Assembly (NCBI GenBank): GCA_037127315.1
Contig: JBBBDQ010000230.1
Location: forward strand, 1,072,501-1,136,500
DNA from: Ascarosepion bandense
Lineage: Eukaryota > Mollusca > Cephalopoda > Sepiida > Sepiidae
Direction: 5' to 3'
DNA length: 64,000 nucleotides
The position numbers and the translations under genes are program-made. Positions 54,680 through 64,000 of this stretch are shown in pieces. How positions within the stretch are numbered: the first letter of the stretch is position 1; each line of letters opens with the position of its first letter. Under the pieces are notes generated by a model. That model had not been told where the DNA came from. It did no database searches and worked only from the letters and a program-made list of their open reading frames with translations.

Positions 54680-55410
54680 ATGTTTATGTTGCTGATATCT
54701 CTACCTTCTTTCTTCTTACAATTAATGTCCAGTCTTTTCTGACACTTTTTTCTTTCTATTAATGTCTAGTTTGTCTATTTTCTAATATTCCATGATTACC
54801 ATCTAAAGAAGTCCTATACTTTATATTTTCTCTGTCTGTGATTAACACTGTATCGCTTGAGATTTCTAAGAGTGTGTTCTCTAATATTAGATCTTTAGTA
54901 GGCCTTCTAATTCTTTCAGTGTTGATGTACTGTTTAGTATGAATAATTCCAGTGATAAGAAACATCACTGTCTTACACCCGTTTCTATTTTTGTAAGTTT
55001 ACTTAATTAATATTCTATGCATATACAGATTATTGGCTCCCTAGATATGTTCTTTAATTTTTCTATTCTACTTTCTGAATGAATAAATAAATACTAGAAC
55101 GTCTCCTAATTACCTGGGAATTGCCTCACTGAATAATTCCCGTGAGAAGACATCCTTGTCTTACAACTTTTATCTATTTTTGTATATTTACTGAATTCAT
55201 TTTCTATTTGTATGCAAGAGGTTTGCTGACAGTATAGGTCATGGATGATTCTAATATTCTTCTCAAATATTTCAAGGTTACCTAGGAGTTAGAATATTTC
55301 TTTTTTATGTACTCTGTCAAAAACACTTTTGCATAATCGATAAAACACTGGTACACTGCCTTCCATCTTTTTTATCGCTCCTTCTGATATGATTTTGAGC
55401 AAAGCCAAAC
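54680..55410 (-). pseudogene. RTE-like LINE reverse transcriptase fragment
   Basis: Minus strand from 55,400: ISEGAIKKMEGSVPVFYRLC, KSVFDRVHKKEIF, LLGNLEIFEKNIRIIHDLYC and QQTSCIQIENEFSKYTKI, the palm/finger region. The ENEFSKYTK-like segment occurs again at 55,020-54,970 (LSKLTKIETGVRQ), showing an internal duplication, and ends with DTVLITDRE near 54,830 (equivalent to YADDTVLIADTE). Many stops. Confidence 0.7.
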
Positions 55411-55784
55411 AAATCTTTAATGAACCAAAAAGTTATATACACGTACAAAGTTAAGATATAATTTAAAAATGCAATCTTTTTCATAGAGACATTGCAGAAA
55501 AGAAAACTATTTCCAAATATTGTTCTTCTAATTTCATTATGAGCATTAAAATCAGTTCAAAATGTTAAAAAAAAAGTGTATAAATCACGTTGCATCAAAT
55601 TAACAAATAAAAAAAAGATTTATATATTTTTTCTTAATTAACTTTTTAAACATTCTTGAAAATTGCTTAAAGATAGAAAGAAATGTCTCTCTTCGTTAAG
55701 ATTTATTCAAACTGATAAAATTAATAATTGTTTAATTCAATTTAATTTTCTTTAATTTTATATTAATAGTCGGGCAGTTTTTGT

Positions 55785-56240
55785 TATGTTAATACGCTTT
55801 CCAGATATTTACATTTTTGTATTTGTTTGATTTTGGTATCTCTAATTTGGAATTTACATGTTGGTCTGTTTTTCATGCTAACAGCCATACATTCCATATT
55901 CTTGCAATTGTTCTTTCTTTTCACTCCCCCCCTCTGCATTTTGTTAGGGTTCTTGTATCTTTCCAATGTCTGCTATCAACATTGTCATCTGCATATCTAA
56001 TGTTGTTAAAGCTGTGGTCGCCGCTAATAAATTCTGGTAGGACTTAAAATATTCGCAGAATCATCTCATTGCATAGGTTAAAAAACTCTATTAAGATGCG
56101 TCCTTGTTGTACACCTCTTTCTATATATCTATATCTATATATCTATATAGAGACTATTGGCTCCCAGGATAAATTCTGGATTATTCAATTTAACTTTCCA
56201 AATAAATTTAGCTAACCTAACGGCTTCAGCTGTTCTTTCA
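55785..56240 (-). pseudogene. RTE-like LINE fragment with YADD
   Basis: Minus strand gives NNPEFILGANSL, RGVQQGRIL, LPEFISGDHSFNNIRYADDN (YADD near 55,995) and, in the next frame, KNMECMAVSMKNRPTCKF then QIRDTKIKQIQKCKYLESVL. Truncated at 55,785. Not continuous with the 54.7-55.4 kb piece, which encodes overlapping domains. Confidence 0.75.
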
Positions 56241-56569
56241 TCAGTTGTTATGGGAGTCATCACTTTGTAATGGCAGTGTTTCGTTTGTTAAACATAATAT
56301 TTTCTTTTGTTAAAGAGATATATGCAGGGAGCGGTAAAAGAAGTTAAACTTTTTTATTTATGAACTTTGACTGAACAAAATAAATTTCATCACTTAAAAA
56401 AAAATACTTATGAGTACTGTAACACCAAAACAACAATATTGGTTATGATTAACAAATTATTAAACATATTCAAAATGAGTCTCTTAGTGTTCAATAAAAC
56501 ACCAAGGCCCATAAGCAAATCTTCTAAAAACAATTTGCCACATTAAATTCAGAAATATATCAGAAAGTT

Positions 56570-56880
56570 AGTCAGTTAAGTGCCATATTTGATACACGTT
56601 TGGGCAATCATGTCTCGAAAGAGACATGACTGGCTGGACAGAAGATTATCTCGCAGCAGATTGTCATTGCTTTCTGCGGAAGACTGGTTGACAACCAAGG
56701 CTATAGAACTCAATCTGTGCTGTTATTTGACCCCATAGTTGAATGGATGAGACAGAGTAATGGCTTTCCCAAGAGTATTTGCGCGTATATGATTGCGACG
56801 AATTCAACTGGAATTCGAACGCGGCTCTCCGATTTCGCGTTCCGAATCGATATCCACGGGACCACAACGCACATCATAAG
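56570..56880 (-). mobile_element. tRNA-derived SINE, near full length
   Basis: Minus strand: ATGTGCGTTGTGGTCCCGTG (A-box), GAACGCGAAATCGGAGAGCC, B-box GCGTTCGAATTCC, core, and the 3' hairpin CATGTCTCTTTCGAGACATG, ending CACTTAACTGAC. The ORFs here are shadows. Confidence 0.8.
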
Positions 56881-57119
56881 TTACTTTATTTTAATTCAGC
56901 AATTGCTTTCACTTTGAGTCTGTAATCAATACCTTGCAATATTGCCCACAAGAAAAATCAGCTGGTGATTATGATGTCCAGTCAATTGCTCCAGGTCAAC
57001 CTATCTAACTCAGCTTTAAAAAAAGAGCATTACTTTTGCCACAGCGAGCATATTTACGCGGTAGATTTTCGTATAAGACATTAATCTCTCTGTGAATGCA
57101 TTTTTTATGCGTAGTAGTA

Positions 57120-57350
57120 TATCGAGGAGCCGAATTCCAATTCAATTCGTTGCATTCAGTTACGCATTAATCCGTCTCTTTCCTTTAGTCATGGGTTATA
57201 TAACAAGAGAGATTGGGTTCTATAGCCTTGGCTGGCAAGCAGTTTTCCGCAGAAAGTAATAGCAACTCTTCTGCCCAGTCAGTCATGCCTCTTTCGAGGC
57301 ATGGTCACCTAAGCGTGTATCACATATGGTACTTAGCTGGGTATATAGAA
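57120..57350 (+). mobile_element. tRNA-derived SINE, 5'-truncated
   Basis: Starts at GAGGAGCCGAATTCCAATTC, core CTATAGCCTTGGCTGGCAAG, 3' hairpin CATGCCTCTTTCGAGGCATG. In that hairpin a T-to-C change on one side is matched by A-to-G on the other, so pairing is kept. Confidence 0.75.
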
Positions 57351-57359
57351 AGGCATAAG

Positions 57360-57966
57360 ATACGTGGTTCTTCAGGATACTAAATCTCCCCGGGCTTGAA
57401 GTCAGACGCTACTTTCGTACTATATGTGCAGCTAACTGCGGATAAAAAGGGGAAATCAGCTTAGTATTATTTCCTTTGTTTTATACAACATCAACCTGCA
57501 GGCGTGAAGAGAATTAGGCCAGAAAAATAAGTTTATTTCATAACAATGTGAAACAATTTACAAAACAATTAGTTTTATGATCAATTAAAGCAGATTTTGT
57601 TCTGACACTTCCATTCTTGGTGAAAGACAACAAAACTTTGTTTTAATCTCGACATATCAGACCAGTGATTCTTGAAGTGGAAACTTTAAATAGGTCGGTT
57701 TTGAAATTCTATTTTTTTAACTGGCGTAAAATTATGAAGATACAAAGTGATTTACTTTATTTTAAAGGCAAATTCTTCTTATTATCTTGTGTTTTCTTAA
57801 TAAATAGTCTGTTATTGTCCTCTCTCCTTAATAATGGTGTTTTTCGTATTCTCTCAGAATCAGTAGTCCCTTGGGATTTAGAGGCGTTATTGCCTAGCTT
57901 AAGGTAAAAGGGTAAAATGACTTTTAAACAAATTAAAAAAATAAATTTGAAAAAATCTAAAAATCA
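57360..57966. other. No feature recognised
   Basis: The ORF at 57,665-57,907 (80 codons) is aromatic and hydrophobic without motif; no repeat partner. Confidence 0.4.
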
Positions 57967-57983
57967 ATATATATATATATATA

Positions 57984-58360
57984 AACTACCGGTCATGGTT
58001 ATTAGGCAATCCCAGATTTTTTAAAAGAAATTATGTATTTCATACTATTTATTGCAAAATGAAAATAAAATAGTTCTTTTGTTATTATTAATTTGGAAAG
58101 TTTTACAAGGCAAGGAAGCAAAGTCGAACTCGTCCGAATCACCACAAATTTTCTTCATTGTTTTATTGAGGAAACTGCAATATTGGTAATTATGAAATAT
58201 TTATAAATTCATTTGATGCACATGTTATAGTGCAATATTAACAAAAGAACGATTCTATTTTCATTTACAATTATTCACTAGTAAGATATACAAAAACATT
58301 GTATGATATACATAAATTTTTTTAAACACTGGGGTGGCCTAATTATTAGGAACGCTAGTG
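57984..58360. mobile_element. TA-targeting MITE, copy 4, both ends kept
   Basis: Left end AACTACCGGTCATGGTTATT after (TA)n; right end CTGGGGTGGCCTAATTATTA then GGAACGCTAGTG before (TA)n. The ends pair as an imperfect inverted repeat of about 35 bp. The centre is inverted relative to copy 2 (CAAGGCAAGGAAGCAAAGTC). The best preserved copy. Confidence 0.85.
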
Positions 58361-58407
<47 letters not shown>

Positions 58408-58408
58408 A
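58361..58408. repeat. (TA)n(TG)n microsatellite
   Basis: TA then TG, touching the right end of the MITE. Confidence 0.95.
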
Positions 58409-60340
58409 TGTTCTTTACACATAATTTATATTCTTTCTTAGCACAGAAGTCAAAGAACGTACCGACATAATTGTTTTCCTCGAAACAGCATAATTACCAA
58501 TAACAATTAGTTTACTTAAATAAATAAATAATAAAAGTCATTCAAATTAGAACATCAGATAGCAAAAGCTGGGGAACATATCGGCTGAAACAGAAAGAAG
58601 AGGAACTAAAAAATAACATGTTATCATTGAACTCATTATGCAAAATATTAATTCTATAATTTTTCATCAATTTAGCCAAACACCTACTTTCCGAAATGAC
58701 AACAGTTTGCTACTAGCAAGAATCTAAATCTATTTTAGCATCACATTTGAAAAATAAAAAAAATTCAGAAGAGGAAAAAAAGAATTCCCTGGGAAGAGAA
58801 ACTTAACAGGTGTAGATTGATGATGATATTGGTCTGTGTCCAACAACTGGCTGGGCTTATTGGCAAATTTCAGTTTGTCTGTCTAATAAAAAATCGAATA
58901 ATAGGGTACAAAATGAATGATTTTTGCAAGGAGTGTTTCGAGTGAAATCAGTTTTGCTTCAGAAAAATCACCTAACGATATAAATCTGCGTCCAGCTTAA
59001 GTAGGAATATGCTGTACAGCTAAAAGTGTCAGTCTCATATGTAAATATGAGTAGCGATATAAAAATTTACAAAAAGAAAAATTAATTATTTTTTTAATTT
59101 TTACATTTATATTATATGGTTACCTTTGCTTTAATGTATTCGGTCACATTGTTTGTTTGTCTGTCTGTCGTTAACATATCTCAAGACCGGCTGAATAGAT
59201 TCGGATAAAACCTTTATGGATGACCTCATGACGAGAACTGATTAGATTTTGGGTTTGATTCGATACGGCATAAACCTTCTGTGTTATTTTCCTATTTTTT
59301 ATTTACTAATATGTTTTTGTACGTTTCACATGCCAAATACTGAATTACCTCTCTAAATTGCTTTTCGTAATTACATTTTCTTGACGCACTATTTTTCTAC
59401 AAAAATGTCATGAATTTAATATATATATAAATATAATATTTACTATCAAAAAGCAGAAAAAAGCGGTCAATTTCAATGCTGGTATTTTCATTCTTATAAT
59501 CATCTTTGTTAATCGCTAATTTGATGTTGGTATTGCTTGGCGGAGGGTTTCAATCTTTGACTGCTCTTGTTATCCTTGTCAGTATATCATGGCATTTTGG
59601 ATGCTGATTTCTTTCAGTCTTCTTCCGGTGTCTCTCGATGCGGTTAACTTTCAGAAAAATTTAAACTGAACATTTCATCTGTGATGTTAGATCGATATTC
59701 CTATGCCTATATATAGCAAGATCTCGTTTTGTTATTTTTATTAATGCTGAGTCATTAACAGCACTGTTTTAACAGAGTTTAAGTGCGTACTAAATCGAAG
59801 CAAACGTTTAAACTCTTGGACTGTCGCTACCAATAAAGGACTGTAGCCAATAAATAAAATCAGAAGATTTAACGATACTCAACAACAGCAAATTCATAAT
59901 ACATGTAAGTCCTAGCAAATTAATGTCTCGGAATATATCGTCTTGTTCTTTTCAGAACCACTCAGTTATTAACCGCCTTATCCTCGGGGTGTACAAGTGG
60001 ACCTAATGATTGGACTGGTAATTACAATTAACATGCCAGCAAAATCGACGTTTATTTCACTCAGCAAGGATTCAGTTCGAAACTTCCGAATCAATAGACA
60101 CCTGGAGACGATTAAAATTGGGGGTCAATAGTCTGAACATCGTGATAACGACAATAAATGTGAGGGGAAAATAGGCTACATGCAATAATGCAAATGATGA
60201 AAATTTCTCATCTCTGGAATTTGGACAGAAATAATCATTTTTATTTCTGTGCTTCGGAAGTTTTTAAAAGGCCTAAATGTGTTTCGTAAGATTTATATAG
60301 ATCTACATATATAGACCATTACTGGCCATTATGATATTGG
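58409..60340. other. 1.9 kb without recognisable features
   Basis: AT-rich, no ORF above 60 codons and no repeat partner noticed. Confidence 0.5.
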
Positions 60341-60344
60341 ATCT

Positions 60345-60655
60345 GCATTGTGGGTCAGTGGATATCAGCGCGGAAAGAGAAATCGGGGAGCTGAGTTAGA
60401 ATTAGAGTTGTATTCCTTGCATTCAGTTACGTGCAGATAGCCTTGGGAATGGTATTAATCCGTCTATTCCCTGCATTTACGGGTTAAATAACAAGATAGA
60501 TTGGGTTTTATAGCCTTGGCTGGCTACTAGTCTACCATAGAAAGCAATACAACCTACTATATACTAGTATTCTGCCCAGTTAATCATGTCTTTTTCGTGA
60601 CATGATCGCCCAAGCGTGTATCACGTATGGCACTTAACTGACTGACATGTATTTT
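60345..60655 (+). mobile_element. tRNA-derived SINE, near full length
   Basis: A-box region GTGGGTCAGTGGATATCAGC, GAGAAATCGGGGAGCTGAGT, B-box GAGTTAGAATTAG (mutated), core TATAGCCTTGGCTGGCTACT and 3' CATGTCTTTTTCGTGACATG, ending GCACTTAACTGACTGAC. No 5S-like sequence precedes it. Confidence 0.8.
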
Positions 60656-61029
60656 GTTTCATCCCATAGAAAGCAATACAGCCATTAGAACGCAAGTTAC
60701 TGAGAGTGAAGTAACCCCGAGAAAATATTTCTGAGTAGAAATGACAATAAAATAATATAATACATAAAAGACAAAAGTTGACGATTCACGATGCATTTAA
60801 ATTATCGAACATTATATTTGACAGGAAGTAAGAAGCAAAAAGACATTTCTATAGGTGAGAAGTGCAAGTGAAGAAAATGGTAGCAAAGACCTAGCAGTTT
60901 CAGGTCGAGACTAACAGAAACTAGTAGAACCTTGTTGATAAAAGTTCTGTTTTGTCTGTCGTTTACATCGACTGTAAAATGATTATACTCTGATGCCAAT
61001 CGATTCTTCTTCTTTCTCTCAGGATCTTC

Positions 61030-61500
61030 CAAATATCCTGACCTTTGTAGCTCTTAATACATTTTGAGACTATTTACGAATAGAGTTTTCATATACTTAT
61101 TTTGCTGTGTTCTGTTAAATTACCCCCATCGCCGCTTATTCTGTTTTCTGTTTACTCATCACCTATACTTCTTCAGGTGTCTTGTATCCTCAGTACGTAG
61201 GCGACCATAGCTTCCAGAAGTTCCTGTTCCTTGTAGCGCTTTAAGAAATCTTAATTTTTCTATTATTTCTCTTAAGCCCGGTTCCGCCATCCATTTACTC
61301 AAGCTCAGTATATTATGCGTTATTTTCTTGCCTTGAACTGGTCTTATGAGTATCAAATATTCCAAGCCGTGTTTCTTTATTATATACCCTAGAAATGTCG
61401 ACTATATCTCCTTAATGTGAAGTTGCAGTTTTCTTTTTGTTTCCATTTTCTCTTTGTCGTTTCTCACACATTCGGTCCATGTTATCTTCAGAAAGAAGTG
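61030..61500 (-). pseudogene. RTE-like LINE C-terminal fragment
   Basis: Minus frame at 61,159-61,365 reads VQGKKITHNILSLSKWMAEP, then GLREIIEKLRFLKALQGTGT and further, the end of the LINE protein (family: KWMAEQGLGEI...LLRATKDR). Upstream sequence matches the 24.0 kb copy weakly. Confidence 0.7.
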
Positions 61501-61784
61501 CACAGCAGAACAATACTCACAAAAATATTTTTGAAAACGTATAATAAAGCAAGGTTAAGGTGTTTAGGATTTTATCTAAAATCTCCTGATACATATCCGA
61601 AACACCAGATAAGATGTGACAATAAAAGCATATGCAGCAACGAATGGTAGACTATCAATTGTATGATATATATTCTGGCGAAAACAATTATCTTGTACGA
61701 CACAGTGAGCAAAATACATTAGAATTAAACCTAGCAGCTTATTCTGTATAATCGTTCGTATCCATATCGGTTGAGTTTGAGTTT

Positions 61785-62275
61785 GAGCTTTGTTTAACGG
61801 CATATCAACATCTGTGGATTATATAATGCCAAAAAGGTAAGGTTTTAAGATATATATTTTAATGTTCGATTATAGTAAAGGGGCTTTAGTCAGATTTTGA
61901 TATATTTTTTCATTTTAAAAAACTGAAGATGTCTTCTAGTTTTGTATTAAAAATGTTTTGTTGAGAATACTTTTCAAAATTGTATTTTTTCTTCAACACA
62001 ATGTATATTTTCCTATAGAAGTCTATTCTTATGTAAATATCTCTATAAAAGTCTATTTTTATACTTTCATAATGTTTCAACTCCAATTTGGGGGTTAACT
62101 ATTTGCCCATAGCTGGGACCCTAACAGGTGCTACTACTTCGAGTCAGGGTAGACCTGGGAACAACAGCAATTAAGTAGTGGTTCCATTCACCTCACAACC
62201 TCCCAATCAGAGGCCTTGCATCCACATGCAGTTTACTCTCATACCCAGGACCATCAAAGCAGTTGATAACGTTAG
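61785..62275 (-). repeat. Unclassified interspersed repeat, copy 2
   Basis: Inverse of 12,612-13,165: GGCATATCAACATCTGTGG at the left, GGTGCTACTACTTCGAGTCA, CACAACCTCCCAATCAGAGG and CATACCCAGGACCATCAAA at the right. About 60 bp shorter through small deletions. Confidence 0.7.
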
Positions 62276-62429
62276 GCTTGAGAGGCACAATAGGTTAGTT
62301 TCCTTGGAGATAAGTATCAGTCATACTGATGTAAAACAGAAAAAAATTGTCTAAGATTAAAGAGAAGCGTTTTAGAGGCATTTAAATTACAAAATCATTT
62401 CTTGCTCCAATAAACTCCAATTTTTATGT

Positions 62430-62710
62430 CATCTACATATATAAAAGGCAATCTGTGAGTCTGTGTGTGACTGTTCCCTATGCACGTCTACATTTTTTAA
62501 GCTACGCCTTTCAAACTTTCTAGGGACACATATTTACAGGAAAACGCTGCTCGGCGCATACTTTTTGAGTTTAAGTTCAGCAATTTCCCCTTTCGCACTT
62601 TTTGGCCAATAGAGCCATTTGTTTACATTTGCCACGTAAAATATCTAAGATCTAAGATGGTTGCTAGATTACGTCACAGAAATTAAATCAAACGTGTCAA
62701 AAAAAGAAAG
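62430..62710 (+). mobile_element. Possible Helitron/Helentron-type 5' region
   Basis: CATCTACATATATAAAAGGC then AATCTGTGAGTCTGTGTGTG is a start seen in abundant invertebrate Helitron-like elements. The following 200 bp has no ORF and leads to the 64-codon ORF. No second copy in the window, no 3' end found. Tentative. Confidence 0.3.
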
Positions 62711-62719
62711 ACAAGAGGC

Positions 62720-62914
62720 ATGAGTCATGGAACTAGAGCAATCTATCCCGGTGAACGAAATAATGTGTTCAGTTTGAAATTCCAATCACCTGAAGAAGAT
62801 TGGCTCGTACAAAAGTTGAAACATCGTGAATATGGCAACAAAGATAAGAAACGTTCGAACAATATAAATAATGTAAATAATTATAACACCTCATTTCAGA
62901 AATATAGACAATAA
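62720..62914 (+). CDS. Small repeated ORF, copy 2 (64 codons), function unknown
   Basis: Starts MSHGTRAIYPGERNN, has EEDWLVQKLKHREYGNKDKK and ends NINNVNNYNTSFQKYRQ. Charged, no signal peptide or membrane segment. Similar in layout and ending to the 43,878-44,081 product. There is no visible promoter. Either a short gene of an unknown mobile element or a repeat with a chance open frame. Confidence 0.35.
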   Translation: MSHGTRAIYPGERNNVFSLKFQSPEEDWLVQKLKHREYGNKDKKRSNNINNVNNYNTSFQKYRQ

Positions 62915-63037
62915 GAAATTATTTGCATTGTACATGTCGCGTGATGCTGAATAATCTTTGCTGCAATAATTTTAGTAAGCAGTTATAATGAAGTTTTTCA
63001 CAACTAATACTAATATAAGATGATATGAAAGAAAGAG

Positions 63038-63041
<4 letters not shown>

Positions 63042-63068
<27 letters not shown>
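63042..63068. repeat. (TAA)n microsatellite
   Basis: Nine TAA units. Confidence 0.95.
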
Positions 63069-63069
<1 letters not shown>

Positions 63070-63484
63070 GGGCGTGTCTGAAACAGCAACCCACTTTACA
63101 AACGAATAGGTGTTGACCCTGAATGAAAATAGCAAAATGTAACAGATGTAGAGAAGAAAACAATTTGCTCCTCAAAAATTAAACGCCCCACTGAGAGGTC
63201 GTGGCAAGCAAAAATGAAAAGAAATAAAAAATATTAAATGGGATGGTCGAGTCGAATTTCCATCTTTACAATGAAATACGAAGTCAATTTATTGCACGTG
63301 GCCTGACGGTTCGTGGTTGGGAAGATGTGTACAGGTGCAGTTAAAGAACGTAGTCTAAATGGACATCTTACAGAAAACTAGTGATAGAAGTGCGGATGAC
63401 TCGATACTATTGACCTGTCTAAATAGGTATTTAACAATCTATTCAAAATATGTCTGCATGAAATATATTTCAGCTTAGTAATTC

Positions 63485-63485
<1 letters not shown>

Positions 63486-63530
<45 letters not shown>

Positions 63531-63534
63531 TTAC

Positions 63535-63584
<50 letters not shown>
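63486..63584. repeat. Two (TA)n arrays
   Basis: TA at 63,486-63,526 and 63,542-63,584, just before the last ribozyme repeat. Confidence 0.95.
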
Positions 63585-63587
<3 letters not shown>

Positions 63588-63599
63588 CGATCTCACACC

Positions 63600-63895
63600 C
63601 TGATTGAGCACTCTAGAAGAATGGTAGACTTTGAAAAACAGTAGCTACTCTGGCATGTACGCATCGCTCATTCAGTAAAATGAATTAGATCACTCTGGCT
63701 ATTGGGCGCGTATAACAATAATATACACGCTAAAATGTCTGCCTTCTTCTACCGAACGCCCATAGCCCAGATCTAGAATCACCGACTGACGCCAGTTCGG
63801 TCGGGTTTCAATCCTGGCTTAAAAAGCAATCGGAGTCTAACCGTACTGATGAGCTGTGATACAGCAAAACAGATCTGTCTGCGGATGACTATATA
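63600..63895 (+). mobile_element. Retrozyme-like tRNA/hammerhead repeat, monomer
   Basis: A full unit of about 295 bp: leader (AGCACTCTAGAAGAATGG, GGGCGCGTATAACAATAATA, CACGCTAAAATG), tRNA-like part (CATAGCCCAGATCTAGAATC; B-box GGGTTTCAATCC) and hammerhead at 63,841-63,884. The leader matches 49,210-49,345, which shows that the leader belongs to the element. (TA)n lies on both sides. No ORF. Confidence 0.78.
63841..63884 (+). ncRNA. Type I hammerhead ribozyme with G12 mutated
   Basis: Identical in plan to the 41,181 copy: CCGUA/UGCGG stem I, CUGAUGA, GCUGU-GAU-ACAGC, stem III ACA/UGU with loop GAUC and GUC ending at 63,879. The G of GAAA is A (63,866). That G is the general base of the ribozyme, so this copy is predicted inactive. 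Confidence 0.78.
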
Positions 63896-64000
63896 TATAT
63901 GCATCAAATAGAGCAATTCTCAGACCGGTCTCTCTGATGGAGAGATCTTGAAAATAATCCCGTAACGCCTAACATTTTCCTGCGTTTGTAACCATGGTCC

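Overview
The window looks like gene-poor, AT-rich nuclear DNA of a coleoid cephalopod, most likely an octopus. That is inference from the repeat content: dense (TA)n, (CA)n, (GA)n and (GATA)n microsatellites, tRNA-derived SINEs of cephalopod type, decayed RTE-like and CR1/jockey-like LINEs, mariner and Penelope-like remnants. I found no host protein-coding exon, no intact transposon ORF and no convincing functional tRNA or rRNA gene. Most long ORFs are translated microsatellites or transposon debris.

Layout. 0.5-1.1 kb: a minus-strand tandem dimer of a tRNA-like repeat that carries hammerhead ribozymes. 1.2-3.8 kb: foldback elements and a 515 bp element with 130 bp terminal direct repeats around a tRNA-like body. 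5.4-7.8 kb: LINE fragments. 8.2-8.8 kb: a long ATCT array with a recurring 12-mer. 12.1-15.6 kb: a hairpin-rich repeat, a long unclassified repeat and a 700 bp non-autonomous element. 18.6-28.9 kb: SINEs, an 800 bp foldback, a long decayed RTE-like LINE on the minus strand, 5S rRNA-derived SINEs and a 122 bp satellite. 29.0-29.5 kb: the hairpin-rich repeat in tandem. 30.1-35.6 kb: LINE and two mariner pseudogenes plus a TA-targeting MITE. 36-41 kb: very dense (TA)n arrays, a 460 bp nested palindrome and a further MITE. 41-49.5 kb: ribozyme repeats, a Penelope-like GIY-YIG remnant next to a 29 bp minisatellite, and LINE tails. 49.6-64 kb: foldbacks, a Penelope-like fragment, LINE fragments, SINEs, two MITE copies and a last ribozyme repeat.

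Main results. (1) Six copies in four loci of a tRNA-like repeat end in a type I hammerhead ribozyme fold: CUGANGA, a 5 bp stem II, GAAA, a 3 bp stem III, a GUC site and a stem I whose pairing is kept by compensatory changes. Two loci are tandem dimers of about 301 and 313 bp. This is the architecture of animal retrozymes, here joined to a pol III-type tRNA-like region. (2) Three separate loci carry a SINE that starts with a 5S rRNA-derived segment followed by a tRNA-derived segment, so it has both internal pol III promoter types. (3) A hairpin-rich unit of about 245 bp occurs as a single insertion and as a tandem pair, and a second tRNA-like family has terminal direct repeats. All of these look non-autonomous. 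Possible enzyme donors in the window (LINEs, Penelope-like elements) are all dead copies.
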